Origin: UBA5018 sp947463165
Lineage (GTDB): Bacteria; Cyanobacteriota; Cyanobacteriia; PCC-6307; Cyanobiaceae
Reading direction: 5' to 3'
Assembly (NCBI GenBank): GCA_943371245.1
Contig: CALRTY020000001.1
Span: 186,001 to 250,000 of the forward strand
DNA: 64,000 nt
Shown piece after piece: positions 44,166 to 53,074 of the stretch; the stretch's first letter is position 1; each line of letters starts with the position of its first letter. A model generated the notes under the pieces. It saw only the letters and a program-made list of their open reading frames with translations. It did not search any database and had not been told where the DNA came from. The translations under genes and the position numbers were made by a program.

Positions 44166-45095
44166 ATGCGGATCCTGAACCTGGCCGTGGTGGGCGATCC
44201 CCACGGCTCCTGGGACCGTTCTGACCACGAGCTACTGGCAAAACTGAGCCCTGATGCCCTGCTGGTGGTGGGCGATCTGAGCGATGGCCAGCCGCGCATC
44301 CCAGCGCTGTTGCGGCGCCTACCGATGCCGGTGGCCTGCATCCTCGGCAACCACGACACCGGCAAAGATGCCAGTGGTCGCACGCTAAGGGTGCAAATCG
44401 ACACCTTGGCGGAGCTGCACTGCGGCTGGGAGCTGCGGGAACTGCGCCCCCCCGGGCTGGCGGTGGTGGGCGCCCGGCCTGCCAGTGCCGGTGGCGGCTT
44501 TCATCTCTCCAAGGCGATGCTCGCCGCCTTTGGCCCCATGAGCCTGCATGACTCCGCCGAGCGCATAGCCGCAGCCGCCCTGGCTGCCGATCCAGCCCTG
44601 CCCCTGGTGCTGCTGGCCCATAGCGGTCCAGCCGGCCTGGGCAGTGAAGCCGCCGATCCCTGTGGCCGCGACTGGAAGAAGCAGGCCTGTGACTGGGGCG
44701 ATCAAGACCTAACCCTGGCGATTGAACGGATCCGTCGCCAGCGGCCTGTACCGCTGGTGGTTTTCGGCCACATGCACCATGCCCTGAAGCGGGGCCAGGG
44801 GCACCGCCGCACCCTGGCCACCGATCGCCAGGGAACCATCTACCTAAATGCAGCCAGCGTGCCTCGCCACGGTCGAGATGCCGCCGGTAAGGAGCTACGC
44901 CATTTCAGTTGGGTGGAGTTGGCTGAGAACGGCACAGTGCTCCATGCCAGCCACCGCTGGTATGGCCTCGACGGCCGGCTGCTCTATCAAGAGCTGCTAA
45001 TCAGCCGATCGCCCCTGCAGATCGGCTCTAATGAAAGAAAATTAGCCGGCGGCGAACTGGCCAACGGCACCCATAGCAGCCTGCTCTCGTGCTGA
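44166..45095 (+). CDS. Calcineurin-like metallophosphoesterase
   Basis: 309 residues. Metal-ligand motifs are VVGDPHGSWD, VVGDLSDGQ, ILGNHDTGK, LLAHSGPAG and FGHMHHAL. It corresponds to the cyanobacterial and plastid TIGR04168-type phosphoesterase group whose substrate is unknown. No signal peptide, so cytoplasmic. The ATG at 44166 is the first Met before the fold. Its 3' end overlaps the next gene by 7 bp, so the two are co-expressed. Confidence 0.85.
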   Translation: MRILNLAVVGDPHGSWDRSDHELLAKLSPDALLVVGDLSDGQPRIPALLRRLPMPVACILGNHDTGKDASGRTLRVQIDTLAELHCGWELRELRPPGLAVVGARPASAGGGFHLSKAMLAAFGPMSLHDSAERIAAAALAADPALPLVLLAHSGPAGLGSEAADPCGRDWKKQACDWGDQDLTLAIERIRRQRPVPLVVFGHMHHALKRGQGHRRTLATDRQGTIYLNAASVPRHGRDAAGKELRHFSWVELAENGTVLHASHRWYGLDGRLLYQELLISRSPLQIGSNERKLAGGELANGTHSSLLSC

Positions 45096-46174
45096 TCTAC
45101 ACCTGCATCAGTGGCCATGGCTTCGGGCACGGCTCACGCACGGCCGCTGTGCTCACTGAACTGCATCGGCTGCAGCCCAGCTGGAGATTGGTGATTTCCA
45201 CCAATCTGCCGGCCGGTTTTTTGGCTACGGCCATGGGCCCAGTGCCCTACGAGCTGCGTCCCTGTCGCTGGGATGTAGGGGTGATCCAGGCCGATGCGCT
45301 GAGTGCCGATCCGCTCGCCACCCTCGCCGCCCTGGATCAGTTGGAACTCGCCTTGCCTGAACAGCTGCTTAGCGAGGCCAGCTGGCTGCAAGACCAGGGG
45401 CAGCCAGTGTTAGTGCTGGGCGATGTGCCTCCGGCGGCGGCTCTACTGGCCGAGCGGCTGGAGGCGAAAATGATATGGCTGGCCAGTTTTGGCTGGGAGG
45501 CCATCTATGGCTCCATGGGGCCGGCCTTCGCAGCCTGGGCGGCCCGCTCTGTTGAGCTTTACCGGCAAGGAGATCTGCTGCTGCGCTGTCCATTGGCCAT
45601 GCCGATCGACTGGGGCATCCCAGAGCAGCGGATCGGCTTGACGGCTGGTCGGCCGCGCTGCGATGTCCAACAGCTGGCCAGGCAGCTGCAGCTACCGCCC
45701 CGGCGGGAAGGCTGCGTGCTGGTCAGTTTCGGCGGCCTCGGGGCCGCAGTGGATCCGGCACTGCTGGGGCGCTGGCCGGATCACCTGTTCATTGGCCACG
45801 ACCCCAGCCTGGCTTCGATGCCCAATGGTCGGCTGCTGCCCGAGGGGGTGCGTCCCCTGGAGGTGATGCCTCTCTGTGAACGGATGATCACAAAACCCGG
45901 CTACAGCAGCTTCTGCGAGGCATTCAGCGCCGATGTGGGCATTCACCTGGTGCATCGTGAGGGCTTTTCCGAGGCCCCTGTGCTGGAAGAGGCCCTGCAG
46001 CGCCATGGCCGACACCGTCTACTCAGCCAAGACCAGTTTCATGCAGCTGACTGGCAGCTGGATCAGCCCCTGCTGGCGCCAAGCGAAGCTCCAATTCCCA
46101 GCGGCGGCAGCACGGAAGCGGCGAAGGCAATCGCCAATGTGGCCGAACAACAGCATGGGCTTCAGCTTGCTTGA
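45089..46174 (+). CDS. Glycosyltransferase-like protein (GT28-type fold)
   Basis: 361 residues. The start CISGHGFGHGSRTAAVLTEL resembles the Gly/His loop of MurG/GT28-like and arabinokinase N-terminal domains; later CVLVSFGGLG and FIGHDPS, then MITKPGYSSFCEAFSADVG with VHREGFSEAPVLEEAL, are the typical nucleotide-sugar-binding end of GT-B enzymes. Donor and acceptor are unknown. It begins with GTG at 45089, overlapping the phosphoesterase gene by 7 bp. Confidence 0.75.
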   Translation: MLIYTCISGHGFGHGSRTAAVLTELHRLQPSWRLVISTNLPAGFLATAMGPVPYELRPCRWDVGVIQADALSADPLATLAALDQLELALPEQLLSEASWLQDQGQPVLVLGDVPPAAALLAERLEAKMIWLASFGWEAIYGSMGPAFAAWAARSVELYRQGDLLLRCPLAMPIDWGIPEQRIGLTAGRPRCDVQQLARQLQLPPRREGCVLVSFGGLGAAVDPALLGRWPDHLFIGHDPSLASMPNGRLLPEGVRPLEVMPLCERMITKPGYSSFCEAFSADVGIHLVHREGFSEAPVLEEALQRHGRHRLLSQDQFHAADWQLDQPLLAPSEAPIPSGGSTEAAKAIANVAEQQHGLQLA

Positions 46175-47731
46175 AGGTTCCGACAGGCAGTAGCGGGCTA
46201 AGCAGGCCATGGAAAACCGTCATTTCGTTGCCCCAGCCAGCTGGAGAGCCATCTCTGCATCAAGGCTCGGTTGGCCGTGGCTCGGTTTTTTCTGAGCTTC
46301 CCCAAGGGCCGACCGCGCAAATCATTTCAATCAACTCAAATCAAATTCAATCAAGCCCATTTAAAGCTTAAACAACTCAATCAAAACCCAAACAAAACTC
46401 AATCAAACAGAGTTTACCAATGCAATGCCACTCGAAATATCTCAGATCTCTACGTTCTTATGGGCATCTTGAAAATTGGCAATTCCACCCACCAGAACCA
46501 GTGGCAGGTGATTAGCTGCAACGCCTATCACGACTTGACATCAATTATCCTTGTTTTATGGCCATACCCTTATTACACAACAAGCATTGCAGAGACCTGC
46601 TTATCTCCGACTCACAAGAGTCAAATGGAATATATTTGCAGCGCCCTCAAATTAAGACCAATCAAGACTTGGCAAAATTAATCGATTCTCAGTAGAGCAA
46701 ATTCCAGAGAGAAGGTTAGCGTAGTCAGATGAATTACTGGCAACTTAGGCCAGGGCTGCTTCAAATCGCCTAACCCACCGCCTTGGGTAAAGCTGAAACC
46801 AGAGAAAACATTACCGCTTACAACAAAAGACAGGCGAGTTTGCAGGGAAAATTTTAAGTTTTCGAACTACGCTAAAAGAAATGTGCCCAACAGATAATTG
46901 CTCCAAGAATAATCCGACCAAAGGAACCTGATCAAACAAAAAAATCGCTAAACGGAATCCAGATAATGATAGTATAGCCAAAGGCAAGCCAAGCCATGCC
47001 ATCTTAACCCGTGGCAGCGAAACCGAGGGGCAGTGGGGCCAGTGAAAATACGGCTAGCGGGACAGTGGTGATCCCCCGACCAGTGGCTCGGTAAATTCAC
47101 GCAAATTTTTTTTAGATCAGCAGCCAAGAATCCCCCCGCAGCCAGAGATCTCAACGGGCCGGTGTGACTTTCGATACAGTGGACGGTTTTTTGATTGGCA
47201 CTGTGATGGTTGCCTGGGACAAGCTTGGTCGCCATGGTGACGCGAACCAAGGCCTTTAGCCATGAATAAATGCACTTTGCAGCCATTCATAGCCCCTCGC
47301 TTTGGACAAATGTTCTCTAAGCCCTGCCGACTCTCTCTTCAAACCATCAACTCGCTTCGCACCCAATAGTCACTCTTCCCCAATTTAAAAACCGAATCAC
47401 ACCTAATGCTATGGAAAAATCCAATTCATTTCGAGGAACCTCCCATCCAACCGCAATCACCAGGGGAGCCCATTAGCCGCCATGCTACTCTCCTGGTCAA
47501 ATCAGAAGAATTTTAAAATTTTTGAATCAATAATTACCGATTTCACCCTGAATTAGATAAGCCTACAGGGATCTCGCCACAACCGATTACCAAGATTTGA
47601 GCAATCAAAAGCATTGCCGCCCACATTAACTTATTACCCAAGTCTTTTGTGGCCAATGCACCCGCTCTAATTTGACCCAGAAGCAGTTGCCAAGCTCTTT
47701 ACTCAGGAATTAATCTCCACCCTATGAATCG
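46175..47731. other. Long AT-rich intergenic region
   Basis: About 1.55 kb without a gene I can support, with lower GC than the flanks. From 46317 to 46415 one strand is almost free of G and built of A/C-rich ~10-bp units such as TTCAATCAAN and CTCAATCAAA. A 62-nt element at 46714-46775 has paired ends and an internal hairpin but is not a valid tRNA. The long open frames inside have atypical composition and no known domains. Confidence 0.6.
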
Positions 47732-48583
47732 ATGAAAGTCCGATTGTCAAGAAATCTTCGTTATCCGATTGTTTTGGCCCTCACCGGCCTGCCGGTTTGG
47801 CTGCCAATACTTGATGTATCGGCGGCTCCAATGCCGGAAAGCTTGGCAGCTCCAATCCCAGAAAGCCTGGCGACTACAAATCTGGGCATTGCAAATCCAG
47901 GCATTGCAAATCCAGGCATTGCAAATCCGGATATTGGGATCCCCTTGATCAGCCCCAGTGAGGCGCTCTTGAGTGTGCCGCTGCCGCCTCCAGGGCCTCG
48001 CCTGTTTGCGATTACCCCGGAACGCAGGGCCCTGCTGAACACGATTCGCTATGCAGAGGGCACCTGGGCCAATGGCGATGATCTGGGCTACAGGATCATG
48101 TTTGGGGGGAGCCTGATGGCCAGTCTGGAGCGCCACCCCGAGCAGGTGAATCGCAGCTCTCGCTATGCCAGCGCAGCGGCCGGTGCCTACCAGTTCATGC
48201 CCTCCACCTGGCGCATGGTGACCCAAGCCCTGGGATTAGAGCAATTTGGTCCCCAGGTGCAGGACCAGGGCGCCCTCTATTTAATCCAGAGGCGCGGTGC
48301 CCTTTCCCTGGCCGATCAGGGCCTGTTCACCCCCCACCTGGCCCATCGCTTGGCGCCCGAGTGGGCCTCCATCCCCACCTTGGCCGGCCGTAGCTATTAC
48401 GGCCAACCGGTGAAGCGTTACGACCAGCTCAAACGCTTTTACGAGGACAACCTGACCCAATTACGAGCGTCCACCCTGCCATCGGAGCCGCCCCCAACCG
48501 TCTCCGTCTGTGAACCGGCCGATACACTGCGCTGCCGGCTAGAGGCGCTGGACCGACTAGGACCACGCACACTCGGTGGCTAA
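47732..48583 (+). CDS. Secreted lysozyme-like muramidase
   Basis: 283 residues. A signal peptide (residues ~1-32, ending DVSAAP) is followed by a linker of repeats (MPESLAAPIPESLA, then three GIANP units encoded by 15-bp repeats), and a catalytic domain with TIRYAEGTW holding the likely catalytic Glu, GYRIMFGG, and AAAGAYQFMPSTWRMV, characteristic of lambda-lysozyme-like/muramidase (COG4678) proteins. It would cleave peptidoglycan in the periplasm. The gene stands alone after a long non-coding region and is convergent with psb32. Confidence 0.82.
   Translation: MKVRLSRNLRYPIVLALTGLPVWLPILDVSAAPMPESLAAPIPESLATTNLGIANPGIANPGIANPDIGIPLISPSEALLSVPLPPPGPRLFAITPERRALLNTIRYAEGTWANGDDLGYRIMFGGSLMASLERHPEQVNRSSRYASAAAGAYQFMPSTWRMVTQALGLEQFGPQVQDQGALYLIQRRGALSLADQGLFTPHLAHRLAPEWASIPTLAGRSYYGQPVKRYDQLKRFYEDNLTQLRASTLPSEPPPTVSVCEPADTLRCRLEALDRLGPRTLGG
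47885..47929 (+). repeat. 15-bp in-frame repeat, 3 copies
   Basis: Three exact or near-exact units of GGCATTGCAAATCCA at 47885, 47900 and 47915, encoding the GIANP pentapeptides in the linker of the muramidase. Confidence 0.85.
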
Positions 48584-48725
48584 TCAAGATCTACTCAAAT
48601 CCCCCCCAAATATACATAAATTCTTCCCTAACCAGTTCCCTTCAAGGCTTAACTAAGAAAACCTTGAAATTCCGCCAATTTACCGCTCACCTAGGAGAAT
48701 ATTTCTGTTATTTCATTCTAACTAG

Positions 48726-49553
48726 CTAGCTATCTCCCTCCTGCCTCATCTGCTTGCCAACCGTGTTCTGGGCAATTAGATAGGCGGCGGCGATGGCACC
48801 AATAAAGCCGAGGGCATTGCGAGCCAGCGGCAATAGATCGCTGGTGCGGGTAATGATTGGTGCAACTCCAAATATGCCGAACAGGATCAACCAGAGGGGA
48901 GAGAGCAGCAAAACCCAGGCCCATTCCACGCCATGATCAGGCTTGCGGGGATAGGCCGCGAAGCCCACGATCAAGCCCCCCAGGATCGAGGTGGCCAGGG
49001 TGAGCAGCCACTGCTCCTGGGGCAAACCAGGTACCACCTGGCAACCGCCTCGCTCCAGGCAGATCTCCACCGCCTCCAGGGCAGCGTTGATGGCGCCGTC
49101 TTCGCCGTGATCGCGCACGTAAAACTGATTGCCAAATCTGGTTTGCAGCTCCACCCAATAGGTGCGGGGCATCAGGGCAAACAGGGCATCGCCCACGTTG
49201 AAATTGAGCAGGTTGCCGCCCCTGGGATCAGCCACCAGCAGCAGGCTGCGTTCGTCCAGGTGCCAAAAATCGCGTACGGCCAGGCCAGGGGTGCGCTCGT
49301 ACTGGGTGAGCACCCTCAATTTCCAGCCCGTTTCCAGTTCAAAGCGATCCAGTTGCTGTTCCAGGCTGGTGCGCTGGCCGTCGGTGAGAGCCTTGGCCAG
49401 GTCGATCACCGGGGTGGGGTGATCGGGCAACAGCTCCGGGTTGTCGTAGGCCCAGGCCGCTGGCGTTGCCCAGCCCCAAGATCCCAGTAGCAGCAGCACC
49501 GCCGCCAGGGCAGCTAGCCAACGACCGATCGGTTGCGGAGCGGGGCTAACCAT
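48726..49553 (-). CDS. psb32: Psb32-like TPM-domain protein
   Basis: 275 residues. Signal peptide (residues ~10-36, ending AAWAYDNP), TPM domain with the segments HPTPVIDLAKALTDGQ, LEQQLDRFELETGWKLRVLT, RSLLLVADPRGGNLLNFNVG and C-terminal transmembrane helices. Psb32 associates with photosystem II and protects it from photodamage and speeds repair. Its start codon at 49553 is in the 50-bp gap before the divergent methyltransferase gene. Confidence 0.85.
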   Translation of the reverse strand: MVSPAPQPIGRWLAALAAVLLLLGSWGWATPAAWAYDNPELLPDHPTPVIDLAKALTDGQRTSLEQQLDRFELETGWKLRVLTQYERTPGLAVRDFWHLDERSLLLVADPRGGNLLNFNVGDALFALMPRTYWVELQTRFGNQFYVRDHGEDGAINAALEAVEICLERGGCQVVPGLPQEQWLLTLATSILGGLIVGFAAYPRKPDHGVEWAWVLLLSPLWLILFGIFGVAPIITRTSDLLPLARNALGFIGAIAAAYLIAQNTVGKQMRQEGDS

Positions 49554-49602
49554 GCCGGCTGCTTCAGTGAAAGCGCATTCTCCCCGAGTAGGAGGCAGCA
49601 GC

Positions 49603-50946
49603 GTGAGCGTTCCAGCCTGGCTTTTAACCAGACTCCAGGCGGCCGGCGGCGCCGTGCCCTTCAGCAGCTACATGGACTGGGTGCTGCACGATCCGGTTCA
49701 CGGCGCCTACGGCAGTGGCCTGTTGCGGATTGGGCCGCGGGGGGATTTCGCCACCTCCCCCTCCCTGGGGCCGGATTTCGCCGCCCTGCTGCTGCGCCAA
49801 ATTGCCGCCTGGCTCAGCGAATTGGCCGCCGCTGGCGATGGTCCTCTGGCCTTGGTGGAAACCGGACCAGGGGAGGCTGAACTGGCGCTGCAGCTGGCCC
49901 AGGGCCTCGCCCAAAGCTGGCCGCAACTGGCGGCCCGCACGGAACTGGTGCTGGTGGAACCCAACCCCGGCATGGCGGCCCGCCAGAGAGAGCGGCTTGG
50001 CCAGGCCGGCCTGAAGGCCCGCTGGAGCAGCTTCGAGCAGTTGGCGGCCACACCGCTGCGGGGGGTGGTGTTGGCCCACGAAGTACTGGATGCCCTCGCT
50101 GTGGACAGAATTTGCAGCGATGGCAGCGGCTGGCGGCAGCAGCTGGTGGCTGTTCAAGCGGCAGCTGCCTCCCCTGGCCAGGCGGACCCTCAACCCGAGC
50201 GACAGCCGGCGCTGGGGCTGGTGGCTGGAGCCCCTCTGGAGCCGGAGGCCCTGGCTGGCTTGGCCGCCTTGGGCCTTGAGCAGCCTGGCCCCCAGCGGCC
50301 GGCCGGTTGGTGCACAGAGCTGCACCCGGGATTAAAACCCTGGCTGAGCAGCTGCGGCTCTGCCCTGATCGAGGGCCATTTGTTGGTGATCGACTACGGC
50401 CTGGAGGCCTGGCGCTACTACTCCCCGGCCCGCAGTGGCGGCACCTTGATGGCCTACCGCCAACAGCAGGCCTGTTCAGATCCCCTGCGGGAACCAGGCC
50501 AGTGGGACCTCACCGCCCACCTCTGCCTGGAATCATTGCTGGAAGCGGCCGCAGCGGCGGGTTGGCAATCCCTGGGCCATTGCCGCCAGGGCCAGGCCCT
50601 GCTGGCCCTGGGGCTGGCGGAGCGACTGCATGGCTTGCAGCAGGTAAATCTCCAGGCCAGTGAGCAATCAACGGGCCATGACTTGGCGACTCTGCTGGCC
50701 CGGCGGGAGGCGATGTTGCGCCTCGTAGATCCCCACGCCCTGGGCGATTTTCGCTGGCTGGCCTTCAGGCGGGGCGACAGGGGGGAAGCCCCATCCCAAG
50801 CCACCAGCGGCAGCGAAAATGAGCCAACCAGCCGGCGGGCAGCAGGAGCTGGGACGGCGGAGAGTCAGCCAGCAGAGCATCAGTCAGCAGAGCTTGAACT
50901 TGAAAAATATATGCTACCGCTATTTCTGCGGCAACCCGATGATTAG
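49603..50946 (+). CDS. MidA/NDUFAF7-type methyltransferase
   Basis: 447 residues of the DUF185 family. Motifs include FSSYMDWVLHDPVHGAYG, the GDFATSPSLGPDFAALL block, VETGPGEAELA (SAM-binding), LVEPNPGMAARQ and LAHEVLDALAV. In mitochondria NDUFAF7 dimethylates an arginine of complex I; in cyanobacteria an NDH-1 role is conceivable. The GTG at 49603 is chosen because AGGAGG (49590-49595) lies 7 nt before it; the ATG at 49552 would overlap the psb32 start codon. The Glu/Ser/Ala-rich C-terminus (~40 residues) is low-complexity. Confidence 0.82.
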   Translation: MSVPAWLLTRLQAAGGAVPFSSYMDWVLHDPVHGAYGSGLLRIGPRGDFATSPSLGPDFAALLLRQIAAWLSELAAAGDGPLALVETGPGEAELALQLAQGLAQSWPQLAARTELVLVEPNPGMAARQRERLGQAGLKARWSSFEQLAATPLRGVVLAHEVLDALAVDRICSDGSGWRQQLVAVQAAAASPGQADPQPERQPALGLVAGAPLEPEALAGLAALGLEQPGPQRPAGWCTELHPGLKPWLSSCGSALIEGHLLVIDYGLEAWRYYSPARSGGTLMAYRQQQACSDPLREPGQWDLTAHLCLESLLEAAAAAGWQSLGHCRQGQALLALGLAERLHGLQQVNLQASEQSTGHDLATLLARREAMLRLVDPHALGDFRWLAFRRGDRGEAPSQATSGSENEPTSRRAAGAGTAESQPAEHQSAELELEKYMLPLFLRQPDD

Positions 50947-51000
50947 ACGCTAGGCGCCGGGTGACCCTGGGGAACTTACCCCCGAGACTCCCACAAATTC

Positions 51001-51186
51001 TTACATGATGCTCTCGCGTGATACGGCTGCTGTGATCCCAATATTGCCGCCACAAATGATGCCAATGGCTCCACTTTTGATGGCGGCGTGTTTATTACTG
51101 AACCACTTGCATCCCCCGCCGCCCCCAGCGAACTGGCTGATTCTTTGTTTCGGATTAGATAACACAGAAATTGCTTCCATAGCCAT
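51001..51186 (-). CDS. Possible double-glycine leader peptide
   Basis: 61 residues: a 20-residue polar leader (MAMEAISVLSNPKQRISQFA), then five glycines, then a hydrophobic, Cys-containing segment with small-residue spacing (SGAIGIICGGNIGITAAV). AAAGGG-like sequence lies 5-6 nt before the ATG. This layout resembles bacteriocin-type precursors exported by C39-peptidase transporters, but the usual ELxxVxGG motif is weak and no transporter is adjacent. It may equally be chance open sequence in a degraded region. Confidence 0.25.
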   Translation of the reverse strand: MAMEAISVLSNPKQRISQFAGGGGGCKWFSNKHAAIKSGAIGIICGGNIGITAAVSRESIM

Positions 51187-51393
51187 TACGGCCCTTTCTT
51201 GCAGTTACGGGCTACTCCGCACCTCCCATGAGCATTGGTATTCGCACTCCTGGCTGGGGCTACCTGTGGCTTTCCCTAACGCTGCGCGGAAGCGGGGGCG
51301 AAAAGGACTTGAGTTCACATCATTCTCGATAGCCGCATCGGCTCCAGCAGCCGCTTTGCTCGGGCTGTACTTCATTCCCTGACGTGCGGCTCC

Positions 51394-51540
51394 TTAAGCG
51401 CAGCCAACCCTCGTGGTGGATGCAGCGGTGACTGCCAGCCTGATCAACATCCCGAGGATCTCGACGGCGTTGCTGGTGATCCGCCTCTCCCGCCACTGCA
51501 GGATTTGCTCCTGGTGCTCAACGAACAGAGGATAGGCAAT
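51394..51540 (-). pseudogene. C-terminal gene fragment of unknown family
   Basis: A 48-codon frame without a start codon, entered from a TAA at about 51540 and ending in TAA at 51394-51396. It encodes VEHQEQILQWRERRITSNAV followed by an Ile/Leu/Ala-rich helix, with GC-rich codon use like local genes and unlike the AT-rich sequence just upstream. The SNAV segment recalls the end of some transposases, but I cannot assign the family. Confidence 0.35.
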
Positions 51541-51716
51541 TTATCAATGCAACCAACGATCAATCAGCCAAAAGAATCCCCGATTAGGCAAACATTATTA
51601 CTAGAAAACCTTCACTTAACCAAGCTAAGATTTGTTTCGGAAGGAAGCAAGCGACCTAGGTTAATGATCCCAAGGATCGCAATGATGATAAAGTCTCGAA
51701 AGTTTCGTTCCTTGCC

Positions 51717-52607
51717 ATGTTTTCAGTCAAAGCTGAGCAGAGGCAGTATCTCACCTATATTCTCTCCGATTCACAGGCGGGAACAACGGTAGATGTAGTA
51801 CCAGAAAGAGGCGGAATTATCACCAGCTGGCAGCTGCCACAAGACGGTAATTCAATAGAAGTTTTCTATCTGGATGAGGAGCGCTATAGCCATCCCGAGC
51901 TAAGCGTGCGCGGTGGCAATCCAATTCTTTTTCCTATTTGCGGCAATCTACCAGATAACAGCTACGTCCACGACGGCCAGCTCTACCAGCTAAAGCAACA
52001 TGGTTTCGCCAGAGATTTACCCTGGGAAGTGCTGTCTCAATCGGAGGAGTCAGCCGCAAGTCTCTCTATTCGCCTGGGCAGCAACGAAGCCACAAGGGCA
52101 GTGTATCCATTTGATTTTGAAGTAATCTTCACTTATATATTGGAAGCCAACAAGTTGACAATTCAGCAAAAATTTGTCAACCTCTCAGACATTCCCATGC
52201 CATTCTCCGTAGGTTTTCATCCATATTTCGCAGCCGGAGACAAATCGAGGCTGGAAATGAATATCCCCGGATCCACATACTCTGATAAGGCAGGCAAGGT
52301 TCACCAGTTTGATGGGGGCTTTGATTACGATCAAGAAGAGATTGATATTGTTTTTGAGCAGCTTACAACTCGCTCATCCAGCGTAAAAGATCAAGGCCAG
52401 CGCCTGCAGATAACCATGAATTGGGATGAGTGTTTCTCCGCCCTGGTGTTTTGGACACTTAAGGGCAAGGACTTTTACTGCCTGGAGCCCTGGTCAGCGC
52501 CGCGCAACGCGATCAATACCGGCAACAAGCTGCTGGTGATTCCCCCCAATCAACATTTTGAAACATCAATGAGTATGCTGGCAGAATCTATCACTACAGC
52601 CGACTAA
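51717..52607 (+). CDS. Aldose 1-epimerase (galactose mutarotase-like)
   Basis: 296 residues of the GalM/YeaD beta-sandwich fold. Visible are VVPERGGIITSW, the GGNPILFPICGNLPDN block, QHGFARDLPW with the conserved His, and the catalytic region PFSVGFHPYF, then CLEPWSAPRNAIN near the end. Members interconvert anomers of hexoses or hexose phosphates. Codon usage is more AT-rich than most of the window, a weak sign of different origin. It follows the degraded region and is followed by the 17-bp repeat array. Confidence 0.87.
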   Translation: MFSVKAEQRQYLTYILSDSQAGTTVDVVPERGGIITSWQLPQDGNSIEVFYLDEERYSHPELSVRGGNPILFPICGNLPDNSYVHDGQLYQLKQHGFARDLPWEVLSQSEESAASLSIRLGSNEATRAVYPFDFEVIFTYILEANKLTIQQKFVNLSDIPMPFSVGFHPYFAAGDKSRLEMNIPGSTYSDKAGKVHQFDGGFDYDQEEIDIVFEQLTTRSSSVKDQGQRLQITMNWDECFSALVFWTLKGKDFYCLEPWSAPRNAINTGNKLLVIPPNQHFETSMSMLAESITTAD

Positions 52608-53074
52608 ATTTTAGCGACTACACCAAGGCTGCAGCTCCAGAGCAGCTGCAGCTCCTTTAGTAGCCAAATGACCAGATATAACAGCAGGAACTTGCATGAT
52701 CGCCGCAGCTGCAACCATGCCAGTCGACAACTATCACAGCATCGTGACTGCATTAACCGTGGCTCTGGACATGCAAATATTGGCTAATTGGTGCGCTAGC
52801 TACATTGGCATGCTAGCTACATTGGTATGCTAGCTACATTGGTGTGCTAGCTACATAGGTGCTCAAGCTGCATATGTTCGCTAGCTGCATAGGTGCGCTA
52901 GCTGCATTGGTGTGCTAGCTACTTGATCCAGCGGAATCGGGTGGCAGCTGCCACAGCCAATGCAGCAACTATGGGTGCCAAACAGCCCTACCTTTGACTT
53001 CGCCATAGGCGGGCCGGCGCCGGTGGAGTGGATCGATTCGCAGCTGCTCTACACGCTCCTATCGATGGGTCTGG
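52608..53074. other. Intergenic region containing a 17-bp repeat array
   Basis: Between the convergent mutarotase (+) and NDH-2 (-) genes. Immediately after the mutarotase stop, GGCTGCAGCTCC and GAGCAGCTGCAGCTCC can form a hairpin. The rest is occupied by the repeat array at 52790-52925; no protein of note is encoded. Confidence 0.55.
52790..52925 (+). repeat. 17-bp tandem repeat array, 8 copies
   Basis: Eight units in exact 17-bp register (52790, 52807, 52824, 52841, 52858, 52875, 52892, 52909), consensus GGTGTGCTAGCTACATT. Each contains the palindrome GCTAGC or its variant. Sequence is unrelated to the other 17-bp array at 21186. Confidence 0.92.

Larger units (their letters stand above)
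50947..51716. other. Non-coding region with degraded coding fragments
   Basis: 770 bp between the MidA-type gene and the mutarotase. It holds a possible small peptide gene (51001-51186, minus) and a gene fragment (51394-51540, minus), reported separately. From about 51540 to 51716 the sequence becomes AT-rich and contains the upstream region of the mutarotase. Confidence 0.5.

Noticed and set aside
46714..46775. tRNA-like element: GGTTAG pairs with CTAACC at the ends, and CTGGC-AACTTAG-GCCAG forms a 5-bp stem with a 7-nt loop.
   Set aside because: Only 62 nt, no U at position 33 of the loop, no proper T-arm with GTTCGA-type loop, and the D-arm overlaps the anticodon stem. A covariance-model scan (tRNAscan-SE) would decide.
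46271..47286. Open frames of 112-136 codons in the long intergenic region.
   Set aside because: They run through low-complexity AT-rich sequence, have erratic composition and no recognisable domain.
49552..49602. ATG at 49552 as the start of the MidA-type methyltransferase.
   Set aside because: It would overlap the divergent psb32 start codon by two bases; GTG 49603 has an AGGAGG at proper spacing and begins right at the conserved domain.
51360..51400. Minus-strand GGAGCCGCACG sequence recalling group II intron domain V.
   Set aside because: The complementary second half and bulge of domain V are absent, and no reverse transcriptase is nearby.
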